Assembly (NCBI GenBank): GCA_905479265.1
Contig: CAJQLX010000051.1
Coordinates: 1-38,572, forward strand
Direction of reading: 5' to 3'
DNA length: 38,572 nt
Origin: an uncultured Alphaproteobacteria bacterium
GTDB taxonomy: Bacteria; Pseudomonadota; Alphaproteobacteria; UBA7985
The translations under genes and the position numbers were made by a program. Below are positions 13,929 to 21,868 of this stretch, piece after piece. Below the pieces are notes generated by a model, which was not told the origin of the DNA, searched no databases, and saw only the letters and a list, made by a program, of their open reading frames with translations. Within the stretch, counting starts at the first letter, position 1. Each line of letters begins with the position of its first letter.

Positions 13929-16270
13929 AGCGCTTGCCTGATCCCATAAAGCTGCAGCGCCTCATGAGCTGCTGCTGCGCTGTCATAGGCTGCGAGAATT
14001 TTACGGCGCCGTTCGGCAGGGTCGCGCTGGCACACACGGGGCCACCACGCCAGCATGCGCTCGATGACTTCCTCGGCGGTTGCTCCGGCGTGGAGGAGTA
14101 AGTTGTCGTTCTCCGTTGCATTCGCCTCATGCTGCAAAACGGCTTCCTTCACCCCGCCCACGTCAAAAGCGGCAACGGGGAGGCCAGACGCTTGCGCTTC
14201 GAGCACGACATTGGGCGTACCTTCCACGCGAGAGGCGAGGAGCAGTGCGGTCATCCCTGCGTAGATATCCGCAGGATCAGAGCGCGGTTCACGCCATTCG
14301 AGGTTGTCCATCAACCCAAGTTCTTCAGCGTGGGCGCGGGCTTGCGCTTTGAGGGGGCCGGATCCAATGAGAATGCCCTGAACCGGAAAGTTGGCGCGAT
14401 CCTTTAACCCCTTGAGCACGTCAAGCCAAAGCAAAGGGCGCTTGTTATGGGCAAAGCGGAACACGCCACCGAGGTGCAGCGGCGGGATGGCTGGCGCAGC
14501 GTCGCGCTGGAGCAGAGGTGCGGGTTGCAGGGGAATACGGTCGGCGTTCAGCACGTTCAGCATCACCGTCACAGCACTGGTTTCCAGCCCCAGCCAGTCT
14601 TCGTAATCACGAGCGCCGGCATGAGAATTGGCCGTCAGCTTAACGTTTTCGAAGGCCAGAAAGGCCTGCATGAGTTGTTGCGCGTAGTCCAACTGCATCT
14701 TGCGCTTGGCCGGCTGCATATTCCGCGCGCTCATAACGATCTGCCGGACGTGATTTTCCTGCCCGGCCCAAGCCGCAGCGAGGCTTGAGCGATCCTGCCA
14801 GCCGTGCAGGATTTCTGGACGCAGATGCTGCACCATCCGCTTTAAGCGGATCACATCCTGACGCAACGTGCGGGGCAGTAACAGAGTGAAAGTCGCGTGG
14901 TCCAACGAGGCTTTGGGGCTCGACAGCTTGCTCAAGTCGGTGAAGGGGACGTTGAGCGATTCAAGCCAAGGCAAAAAGTGATCATGTCCCCGGTCAGGGG
15001 TCAGCGAAAACAGACAGATGTGCAGATTCTCAGCCGGTGTCCCTCGATCTATCAGGCTCTCGACGAACATGAGGAACTGTCGCTCGGCACCGCCAGCGGC
15101 AAGCGTCGCGTTGACCAGCATAATTTTTGGGCGGGCCTTCACCTGTGTTGCGGGTTGGGTCAGGTCGTGTTCTTGATCCGATGACGCGTGGTCGGCGATG
15201 CCGTGACGGATTAACTTTTCCGCGACGTCCTTCGCGAAAATCTGAGCGCACTCATTCAGGGGAGCCGGTCGCAACAAAGCGCCAACGACGCGGCCCGACG
15301 ACCGCTGCACAACCTCACGGATGGTTTGATCCGCTGCGATACCGTTGACCGCCAAATCCACCTGCTCGATATAAAGCGCCATACCCAGATATCCGGCAGA
15401 GACCAGCGTTTCCTTGCATTCATCCAACTGTTGCCGGGTGTGTTCATCCCACGTCCGTTGATGGGCGCAGGCTTCCAGCACTTGCCCCAGCAGCAGTTCT
15501 GCGAGCGCTGGGTCATCGATCTGAACCGCAATTTGAAGCCGAGCAAAGCTGTCCTTGATGCGTAAAAACGCGCGGGCGAGGAGCGCTGGCATTTCGTCTT
15601 CTCGTTCCTGACGTTGCAGGATGCGGATGAGGGCTACTCCGGCTTGGCTGTCACCGAAGTCGTCTAACAGGGTTTGCCAGTCCGAATAGGCCTGTTGCCA
15701 ATCGCCCAGCTGTTCGCGCAACCGCGCCCGACGGGATAGGAAGCGCGCGTCGCGGTGGACCAGCGGTTCTAGGGGCCCCGTAATCATCGCCAACGCATCG
15801 CGTAGTCGATCCAGTTCGCGCAGGGCATCGACCCTTAGAAGATTGGCTTCGGGGCTGTGTGGGTGAAGGTGGTCAGAGAGCGCCAAAGCCATGGCCGGAT
15901 CGACAGGAAGCAGCGCCCGCACCACCGCGTCACCGACCTCGGGCGCTAGAGCCGTACCAACGGTGTCAGCCTGAGGATTCCGCGCCAGCAGCCGAAGCGC
16001 CACCTCTGCCGCCTGCTCTCTGTCCCCTTTGGCCAGAGCGTTCTTGATCAGATGATAAGCAACGTCTTGGGTCAGAAACCCGGCCTGAAGTAACCGCTGG
16101 TACACCGCGTGCGAAAGATCACTATAGCCGGCTTGCAGCAGATGTCGGGCAGCAAAAGACCAGACCTCGGGACTGGCCGAAGCCTCCGTAAATTCTTGGC
16201 TCAAGGCTTGTGTAACTTTGAGAAGGTGCCCAGACTTTATGTCTTCAAGGAGTTCTTTTAAGTGCTTCAC
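13925..16270 (-). CDS. GT4 glycosyltransferase with long N-terminal helical-repeat region
   Basis: The 781-residue protein has two parts. Residues 1-~370 are alpha-helical with TPR-like features (repeated A/L/Y spacing, 'GDWQQAYSDWQTLLDDFGD'). From ~382 the GT4 domain begins with 'IMLVNATLAAGGAERQ', the usual GG-x-E-R loop. The C-terminal half carries 'GSGPLKAQARAHAEELGL' and the E-x7-E region EGTPNVVLEAQASG (~697-710). Retaining GT4 enzymes transfer sugars such as mannose, glucose or hexosamines. The fused repeat domain suggests a protein acceptor or partner. It is the first gene of the minus-strand operon, divergent from a methyltransferase-like gene 70 bp away. No signal peptide is seen. 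Confidence 0.83.
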   Translation of the reverse strand: MKHLKELLEDIKSGHLLKVTQALSQEFTEASASPEVWSFAARHLLQAGYSDLSHAVYQRLLQAGFLTQDVAYHLIKNALAKGDREQAAEVALRLLARNPQADTVGTALAPEVGDAVVRALLPVDPAMALALSDHLHPHSPEANLLRVDALRELDRLRDALAMITGPLEPLVHRDARFLSRRARLREQLGDWQQAYSDWQTLLDDFGDSQAGVALIRILQRQEREDEMPALLARAFLRIKDSFARLQIAVQIDDPALAELLLGQVLEACAHQRTWDEHTRQQLDECKETLVSAGYLGMALYIEQVDLAVNGIAADQTIREVVQRSSGRVVGALLRPAPLNECAQIFAKDVAEKLIRHGIADHASSDQEHDLTQPATQVKARPKIMLVNATLAAGGAERQFLMFVESLIDRGTPAENLHICLFSLTPDRGHDHFLPWLESLNVPFTDLSKLSSPKASLDHATFTLLLPRTLRQDVIRLKRMVQHLRPEILHGWQDRSSLAAAWAGQENHVRQIVMSARNMQPAKRKMQLDYAQQLMQAFLAFENVKLTANSHAGARDYEDWLGLETSAVTVMLNVLNADRIPLQPAPLLQRDAAPAIPPLHLGGVFRFAHNKRPLLWLDVLKGLKDRANFPVQGILIGSGPLKAQARAHAEELGLMDNLEWREPRSDPADIYAGMTALLLASRVEGTPNVVLEAQASGLPVAAFDVGGVKEAVLQHEANATENDNLLLHAGATAEEVIERMLAWWPRVCQRDPAERRRKILAAYDSAAAAHEALQLYGIRQAL

Positions 16271-16340
16271 ATTTTCAAGATACTACGGTTTGTATGTTTG
16301 TGAACTGGTAAAGTTAAAACGAACTGAGAATAGAATTTTA

Positions 16341-17195
16341 ATGGCGTCTGCATTTACATCGATGATGACCAAGTCTGAAGAGGCCCGGATTACGGGCCTG
16401 GCAGCGGCTATGCCTGCCGCATCAGTGGCGGTTGAGGTGGGGTGCTGGGTGGGCGAATCATCCAAGGCGATTTTGCGTGGCTTCGGCGGCGCTGTGCATC
16501 TGATTGATCGGTTCCAGTGGACGCAGCTGCATGCGCAAAAAGTGCCAGACCTTCTCCCCGTTGGCAGTGATTTCAGCGCGATCACCAAACAGAATCTTGC
16601 CAGCTTTGGCGCTGAGCGCGTGACATTCCACCACGGGCGGGTCGAGGATTTTCAGATCTCGGCGCTTGGTGATCCATTGGTGGGGCTGCTGCTGCTTGAT
16701 GGTCCCAAGGATCCGCAAAGCGTTGAGGATATGATCCTCCGTTTTTTGCCGAAGATGGCAGAAGACGGACGCATTTTGATAAAGCACGCGGCCTCAACCT
16801 CGCTCGCTAAGATGATGGACTTGATCATCCGGCTGATGGAAGCGGGGGTATTGATCCGCGCCGAAGACTGTCCGCCGGATGTTGGCGATACCATGCTCGC
16901 GTTCTATCCGGGCCAAGCCGCTGCCGTGTCTAGCGAGCTGCTCATTTCATCGTGGTTAGACATCTTTGACGCGCACTTGAGTCAGACTTTGACCCACTGT
17001 CCCGCCGCTCAGCTTGTGCCGCTGATTTGGTTGCTTCGATGCGGGCATGTCGACGCGGCGGTGCAACGGGCGAGGGCGCTGCCCTATTCGCCTACCATGT
17101 TGAGTCGTTGGGTCGCGCTGCAGGATGAGCTTGTCGTGCAGGACGGCGCAGACGTGTCGGTTCTTGTGGAAATCGAGATGAATTTGGCCGCTTAG
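16341..17195 (+). CDS. Methyltransferase-like protein (class I SAM fold)
   Basis: The 284-residue product has a Rossmann start 'VAVEVGCWVGESSKAIL' (motif I-like E-x-G-x-x-x-G), then 'VHLIDRFQWT' where motif II acidic residues sit, and 'LLLLDGPKDPQSVEDM', the layout of the Methyltransf_24 group. The last ~80 residues are helical. The first ~260 residues can be aligned by eye with the N-terminal half of the double protein at 18271 ('VHLIDRFQWT' vs 'VHVVDNFHWT', 'VPDLLPVGSDF' vs 'VPNLLQPGDSF'). The start at 16341 is preferred; a longer reading from 16218 would run into the divergent GT4 gene. It stands alone on the plus strand and converges with the epimerase gene. Methylation of sugar or amine groups on the local glycan is a reasonable guess. 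Confidence 0.7.
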   Translation: MASAFTSMMTKSEEARITGLAAAMPAASVAVEVGCWVGESSKAILRGFGGAVHLIDRFQWTQLHAQKVPDLLPVGSDFSAITKQNLASFGAERVTFHHGRVEDFQISALGDPLVGLLLLDGPKDPQSVEDMILRFLPKMAEDGRILIKHAASTSLAKMMDLIIRLMEAGVLIRAEDCPPDVGDTMLAFYPGQAAAVSSELLISSWLDIFDAHLSQTLTHCPAAQLVPLIWLLRCGHVDAAVQRARALPYSPTMLSRWVALQDELVVQDGADVSVLVEIEMNLAA

Positions 17196-17212
17196 CCGAT
17201 GCTGGACGATGG

Positions 17213-18271
17213 CTAGCCGGTGCGACTGAGCACTTCGTGCTCGCTGAAGTCTTGCAGATACCATGCGACCAGCGCGGCCACGCCATCCTGCACGCTGACC
17301 TGCGGTCTAAACCCGGTGAGATGCTGCAATAAAGCGGTGTCGGCCCACGTCATCTGAACGTCACCTTGCGCCATAGGCTGAAAGTTGCGGCGTATGGGGC
17401 GGCCAATTGCTGTTTCGATGGATGCGATAAAGCCCATCAATTCGACCGGGCGACTGTTCCCAATATTCACGACCCGGTGCGGCGCGATTGGTGACAGGCT
17501 ATCAATGCTGCTTGCTGCTGTCGTGGGTGGCGAGGCTAGAGCCGGCTCTGCGGGGGCGCCGGGCGCAACCGCAGCCAGCCGGATCATCGCTTCTACGACG
17601 TCATCGATAAAGGTGAAGTCGCGCTTCATTTGGCCGTTGTTGTAAACGTCTATCCCATCGCCGGCGAGGGCGGCTTTGATAAACTTCATGTAAGCCATAT
17701 CTGGCCGACCCCATGGGCCATAAACGGTAAAGAACCGCATCATGGTAATCGGCGTGCCGTAAAGGTGCGCATAGGAATGAGCCATCAGCTCAGACGATTT
17801 CTTTGTCGCGGCATAGAACGACAGCGGAGCATCACTGCGCTGGGTTTCCCCATAAGGAAAACGATCGCTTGATCCATAGACGGACGAGCTGGACGCCATC
17901 AAAAGGTGCTGTGGGGGAAAGGCTCGGGCGGCCTCTAGCAGCTCAAATGTTCCCTGCAAGTTGCTCTGAAAATAACTGCGGGGATTGGTTATCGAATGGC
18001 GAACACCGGCTTGCGCGGCAAGGTGAAACACGATCTCGGGCCGGTGTTCTTCGAAGAGGTGGTAAAGCTGTTGCTCTTGCTGGATTGGTGCGATGACGGA
18101 GGTCAACGCGGTGTTTTCGGCCAGCAGGCTCAGGCGTTGTTGCTTGAGGGAAACGGCGTAGTAGTCGTTGAGATCATCAACCCCGATCACACGCCAACCG
18201 TCGTTCAGCAAGCGTCGGCTCAAATGAAATCCAATAAATCCGGCGTGTCCCGTAACCAGTGCTGTGCGCAT
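17213..18271 (-). CDS. UDP-glucuronate 4-epimerase-like NAD-dependent epimerase
   Basis: This 352-residue extended short-chain dehydrogenase has the NAD loop TGHAGFIG (residues 7-14), the hallmark 'VDDLNDYYAVSLKQQRL' of UDP-glucuronate 4-epimerases, Ser/Ser/Ser near 127-130 and the catalytic Tyr153-x3-Lys157 (YAATK). Such enzymes interconvert UDP-glucuronate and UDP-galacturonate in the cytosol for capsule or LPS sugars. A proline/alanine-rich insertion precedes 'HRVVNIGNSRP', as is common in the group. The ATG shares its A with the TAA stop of the upstream double methyltransferase-like gene (TAATG), so the two are translationally coupled. It supplies an acidic sugar donor for the neighbouring glycosyltransferases by inference. 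UDP-glucose 4-epimerase activity is the main alternative. Confidence 0.87.
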   Translation of the reverse strand: MRTALVTGHAGFIGFHLSRRLLNDGWRVIGVDDLNDYYAVSLKQQRLSLLAENTALTSVIAPIQQEQQLYHLFEEHRPEIVFHLAAQAGVRHSITNPRSYFQSNLQGTFELLEAARAFPPQHLLMASSSSVYGSSDRFPYGETQRSDAPLSFYAATKKSSELMAHSYAHLYGTPITMMRFFTVYGPWGRPDMAYMKFIKAALAGDGIDVYNNGQMKRDFTFIDDVVEAMIRLAAVAPGAPAEPALASPPTTAASSIDSLSPIAPHRVVNIGNSRPVELMGFIASIETAIGRPIRRNFQPMAQGDVQMTWADTALLQHLTGFRPQVSVQDGVAALVAWYLQDFSEHEVLSRTG

Positions 18272-20040
18272 TAGGTCCGCCCTTGGCGACGGGCACGCGC
18301 AGACTTCGACCGCGCAACGCAAAACAGATTTTGTGTTTCGAAATCGCGGTCAGTCAGGTCTGGGTGGCGTTGGCGCACAGTATCCGTTAGCCGACCCAGG
18401 CCCGTTTCTGGTCGGCTGAGGACTTCGTCAGCGGTAACGATGTCAAAATACTTTGCCGTCAACGCCAGGATGTCATCCAGCTTAATGCGGTTCAGCCCGC
18501 GTGCGATGTAATGTTCCGGCTCAGGCTGGAAACCGACATGGCCCCAATCCATCATGGCGGCTTGATCGGGTTCGTCGGCCCGTATTGCTGAAACCTTTTT
18601 GGGCGGCAAGTGGTGGCCGTTCCAGCTGTAAAAGTTATGGTGGTTGTACAGCAGGACACCGTTGGGCTTGAGCCGCTTGGCAATCGCGGCAAACACGTCC
18701 TCGATTTGCAACAGGTGTTCGGTCACATTGTGCATGACCGCAAAGTCAAAGAGATCTGATTCGGGCAAGCTCTGCAGCGGTTCTGCCTGCACCTGCCAGG
18801 GTTCAATCATTTCTGAAAGTGCGCTCGGGGACCAGCCAAACGGCATTTTTTCGGAGTTGCGGGATAGATTTTTGACTCGGTCCTTGTCGAGCTTGATGAT
18901 GGGGTCGAGGCCCAGATACCCTGTGGCCCCGGCGGTCAGATAGCCAAGCCCATGCAAGCCCGGTCCACAGCCCACATCCAGAACCGTTTTACCGTGCACG
19001 TAGTCTTGAATTTTGGCGGCAAAGGCCATGTAGCCATAGTCATAAGCGCGCTCCAGCACAGCTGGCTGCATCGCTTTGGCGCGCCAAGGTTGGCCTTTGT
19101 TGTTGCGCCAGAAGGCGGACAGGGTGGCGTCCAGGCTCTTCGAAAAATTTTGCGATGAGTCTTTGCCGGCGGCGGCGCTGGTGTGCGCACGCAGGACGGT
19201 AGAAAACCAATCGAGCTGTTTGATGTCCTTGACAGCCGCGAGGACCGTTTTGTGCTGGCTTTTCCAATGGCGCAGCAGGGCGGGGTCGCTTGAGCTTGCA
19301 TCCAAGGCGGCATAGGCGGACGCCCAATTCTCCTCGCAGGCGTGCTTGATCAGGATCGCCGCTTGGAACGCAGGGAAGGGCTCAAGTGCGCCCTTTATTG
19401 CCGGGGTGCTGCTCGTCTCTTCGGGGTCAATCGCAGCCAGTGATTTTTTCAACGCTGGCGCGTCCTGCTCGACCCGCAGCACGATGATGTTCGAGGCTTC
19501 GCTCTGCTCCGCTGGATCAATGCGAAAGACCCCATGTTCGGCCAAGCGCTGTAGATACAACATCATGTCCAGGAAGCTCGGGTGGAGTCCGTTTTTGATC
19601 AGAACCGAGCTGCCTTTGCTCAATCCGCTGGCGACAGCATTCAGGCACTCGCGAAGGGCTAGGGCGGTCTTCGCACTGTCGATCACACAGAGATCAATAG
19701 GGCCACCGCTCCACTGGAATGCGGAAAAGTCGCTGTGGTGGATCACGGGTGACAAACCGTGTTTGTCCATCAGTGCTGCGAAGGTGTCTTTAAAGCTATC
19801 CCCGGGTTGAAGCAGGTTCGGCACACGACGGTCGTGGTCTTTGGTCCAATGGAAGTTATCGACCACGTGGACCTCTTCGACTGACGCAAAATTCAGTGTC
19901 AACGCGCCAAGCCACGGCCCCAGTTCTAGAACGCGCCTTACGGTTCCATGTTGTTCCAAGTGTGCTCGCACAACAGCCGCGTCGGAATCTGACGTCATAC
20001 TGGGAACGGTGCTTTGCCCGAAAATCTCGTGCATCAACAT
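18271..20040 (-). CDS. Two-domain SAM methyltransferase-like fusion protein
   Basis: The 589-residue product contains two class I methyltransferase-like domains. Domain 1 (residues ~25-210) starts with 'VLELGPWLGALTLNF' and 'VHVVDNFHWT' and is a paralogue of the protein at 16341. Domain 2 (from ~345) has a canonical motif I 'VLDVGCGPGLHGLGYL', 'GLDPI' and 'FDFAVMHNVTEHLLQ', the typical post-I to IV series of active methyltransferases. Domain 1 lacks a standard G-x-G-x-G and may bind substrate rather than SAM. The start is uncertain: ATG 20040 has AAGG upstream and is chosen; a TTG at 20061 or ATG at 20034 are alternatives. It is coupled to the epimerase by TAATG and probably modifies the same surface glycan. 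Confidence 0.78.
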   Translation of the reverse strand: MLMHEIFGQSTVPSMTSDSDAAVVRAHLEQHGTVRRVLELGPWLGALTLNFASVEEVHVVDNFHWTKDHDRRVPNLLQPGDSFKDTFAALMDKHGLSPVIHHSDFSAFQWSGGPIDLCVIDSAKTALALRECLNAVASGLSKGSSVLIKNGLHPSFLDMMLYLQRLAEHGVFRIDPAEQSEASNIIVLRVEQDAPALKKSLAAIDPEETSSTPAIKGALEPFPAFQAAILIKHACEENWASAYAALDASSSDPALLRHWKSQHKTVLAAVKDIKQLDWFSTVLRAHTSAAAGKDSSQNFSKSLDATLSAFWRNNKGQPWRAKAMQPAVLERAYDYGYMAFAAKIQDYVHGKTVLDVGCGPGLHGLGYLTAGATGYLGLDPIIKLDKDRVKNLSRNSEKMPFGWSPSALSEMIEPWQVQAEPLQSLPESDLFDFAVMHNVTEHLLQIEDVFAAIAKRLKPNGVLLYNHHNFYSWNGHHLPPKKVSAIRADEPDQAAMMDWGHVGFQPEPEHYIARGLNRIKLDDILALTAKYFDIVTADEVLSRPETGLGRLTDTVRQRHPDLTDRDFETQNLFCVARSKSARARRQGRT

Positions 20041-20436
20041 GAAGGCCTTATTCAGTATCAAATAGGTATTACACCTATAGATCTAATAATTTGTTACGCC
20101 ACAGTTGAGCTTGATTTTTCGATAAAATACAATTTCTGAAGTATAGAATAAATTACTTTACTATATTTTAGGAGGGTATTTCGTATTTGAAACGAACACT
20201 GTTGTTCCGCCAGATTGGCTGTCTGGTTGTCCTGCGCGATGTTCCTTGGATATACCGCGAGATCACCGCCCGTCCGCGGGCCTGCGATTGCTTCTTAGGT
20301 CTTTAAGCGGCTTTTCGAGCGCTCAAGAGCGTGGCTGGGCAGCCCGCCAAAGACATCGTCGAACGGCTTCCGAACGGCAAACATCACGTTTGCTATTGGA
20401 TAACCGGGCACGCGCCGCTGTGTGGTGAAGATGAGA
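20041..20436. other. AT-rich promoter region and spacer before tRNA-Asn
   Basis: Bases ~20062-20200 are strongly AT-rich, unlike both flanks, and lie upstream of the minus-strand double-methyltransferase gene. A TATACT-like -10 can be read on the minus strand at ~20140-20145, without a good -35. From ~20210 the sequence returns to high GC and contains a small hairpin GCCCG-TCCG-CGGGC (20268-20281). No gene was found. Confidence 0.45.
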
Positions 20437-20512
20437 TGGCTCCCTGAACTGGACTCGAACCAGTGACCCGCTGATTAACAGTCAGCTGCTCTACCAACTG
20501 AGCTATCAGGGA
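20437..20512 (-). tRNA. tRNA-Asn (anticodon GTT)
   Basis: Read on the minus strand from 20512, the sequence folds as a full cloverleaf: acceptor TCCCTGA / TCAGGGA, D arm GCTC-AGTTGGTA-GAGC, anticodon arm GCTGA-CTGTTAA-TCAGC with anticodon GTT, T arm ACTGG-TTCGAGT-CCAGT, discriminator G and encoded CCA. Length is 76 nt with CCA. GTT decodes AAC/AAU, giving Asn. It separates the glycan locus from the conserved housekeeping block. Confidence 0.97.
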
Positions 20513-20525
20513 ACGCTCGAGAAGT

Positions 20526-20554
20526 TGGATAGACGGGAGTGGCTTGGGTTGCAA
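20526..20554 (-). promoter_or_regulatory. Candidate sigma-70 promoter of tRNA-Asn
   Basis: On the minus strand TTGCAA (20554-20549), a 17-nt spacer and TATCCA (20531-20526) precede the mature tRNA 5' end by about 13 nt. Matches to consensus are partial (4/6 and 3/6), but position and spacing fit. Confidence 0.4.
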
Positions 20555-20692
20555 GCCTTGAATTTTGCGATAAGCCAAGTCCCAGTATGTCGTTGGTGCA
20601 TGGCTCGCAAAGGTTGGTGTTGTTTGCCTCTATTGTGACATAGCTTCGGCCTACGACGAACGGGGCAATTTCGTCGCGAAAGCATGGCGGAT

Positions 20693-20721
20693 TTGGCCTG
20701 TGCATGTTATGCGGCTAGAAT
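20693..20721 (+). promoter_or_regulatory. Candidate sigma-70 promoter of rlpA
   Basis: TTGGCC (20693-20698), a 17-nt spacer and TAGAAT (20716-20721) lie about 80 nt before the rlpA start. The -10 matches 5/6. Start of transcription would be near 20728. This promoter would serve the whole rlpA - carboxypeptidase - tmk - holB chain. Confidence 0.42.
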
Positions 20722-20800
20722 ATTTGGATGCATGTTTGCGAAGGCAGGGGCGGGGGCCTGGGTTTGTTGAATGCGAAACAGGTTGTTCAGGGGTGAATCC

Positions 20801-21868
20801 ATGACGAGATTGAAGTCGGTTCTAACGGCAGTAGCCTTGCTCGGTAGCACGGCTGTTCTAACCGCATGTGATGCAATTCAAGAGAGTTTCGGTCGGAATC
20901 GAGGAACGGCGTCAGAGGTCGTTTCGACCTCCACCTTACCGACGTTCGATCCCAGCAATCCTGTATCGGCATTCCCCGTCAATACCCTCGATCCAAGCGG
21001 CGACGTGGCGCGCTACTCCTTGGGCAGTGTTTACACGCTGGGCGGTCAGAACGTGACGCCGACCGAAGATTTGTCTTACTTGCGCGAAGGCATTGCCGTC
21101 ATGGGCTCGGAACTGTTCTCTGGCACCACCGCGAGCGATGAGCGCTACAACCCCGGTCTGTATACCGCCGGGCACCGGACGCTGCCGTTCTCGACGATCA
21201 TTAAAGTGACCAATCGGGACAATGAGCGATCGACGTTGATGCGGGTCAATGACCGAGGACCGGAAAACTTCACACACTTGCTCGAAGTGACCCCTGCGGC
21301 TGCGAAAGTCCTGGGCTTTGGCAACAGTGCCGTTGCGAACGTGACCGTCGAAGTTGTTGAGACCGTGACACGAAATGTTGCGCAAGTGACCGGCGGCATA
21401 ATCGGTGGCTCGCTTGATCCCGCACCGGCAAACCCAGCGGCGGTGGCCGGTGGAACGCCGCAGTTTGCCCCGGCGAACCCCGTCATTCCTCAAGGCGCAG
21501 CAACAATCGCGACGCCCCAATCCATCGCGTCGCAGTCGGTGAATGATCCTTTCGCTGCCAATGCGCAAGCGCCGGTGGTCCCATCTTTGACCTCTGGCAC
21601 TCTGCCGGGTGCGAGTAACGCGTTCTTCAATGGTGGCGGCTCCCAGTTCTTTATTCAGGCTGGCGCCTATGGTGAGCGGGCGAATGCGCTGTCGATGCAG
21701 CAGATGCTGGCCCAAACGGGCAGTGTGGTGATCCAGCCTGCGGTGTTGAACGGGCGGCAAATCTGGCGCGTGCGGGTCGGTCCTTACGGCTCCGAAACCG
21801 ACGCGCGGGTTGCGCTGGGCCGTGTGGTTGCGGCTGGCGCGGCTGATGCACAGGTTGTAATCGACTGA
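20801..21868 (+). CDS. rlpA: RlpA-type septal ring lipoprotein with SPOR domain
   Basis: The 355-residue lipoprotein has a signal peptide ending in the lipobox LTAC (Cys23). Its double-psi beta-barrel core carries 'AGHRTLPFSTIIKVTN' and 'MRVNDRGP', the RlpA signature, and the C-terminal ~75 residues form a SPOR domain ('FFIQAGAYGERANALSMQQ ... WRVRVGPYG') that binds denuded septal glycan. RlpA homologues are lytic transglycosylases or septal ring proteins. A Pro/Ala/Asn-rich linker joins the domains. The start at 20801 is chosen because it gives the proper lipoprotein signal and has AGGGGTGA upstream; an ATG 30 nt earlier exists. Asp follows the lipidated Cys, which in E. coli would favour inner-membrane retention. 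The stop overlaps the next start (TGATG). Confidence 0.92.
   Translation: MTRLKSVLTAVALLGSTAVLTACDAIQESFGRNRGTASEVVSTSTLPTFDPSNPVSAFPVNTLDPSGDVARYSLGSVYTLGGQNVTPTEDLSYLREGIAVMGSELFSGTTASDERYNPGLYTAGHRTLPFSTIIKVTNRDNERSTLMRVNDRGPENFTHLLEVTPAAAKVLGFGNSAVANVTVEVVETVTRNVAQVTGGIIGGSLDPAPANPAAVAGGTPQFAPANPVIPQGAATIATPQSIASQSVNDPFAANAQAPVVPSLTSGTLPGASNAFFNGGGSQFFIQAGAYGERANALSMQQMLAQTGSVVIQPAVLNGRQIWRVRVGPYGSETDARVALGRVVAAGAADAQVVID

Noticed and set aside
20246-20428. 60-codon plus-strand open frame upstream of tRNA-Asn
   Set aside because: Arg/Ser-rich with no start signal or recognisable feature, in a spacer region.
20437-20512. tRNA-Asn as a used attachment site
   Set aside because: I found no duplicate of the tRNA 3' end in the window and no integrase, so no att pair can be called.
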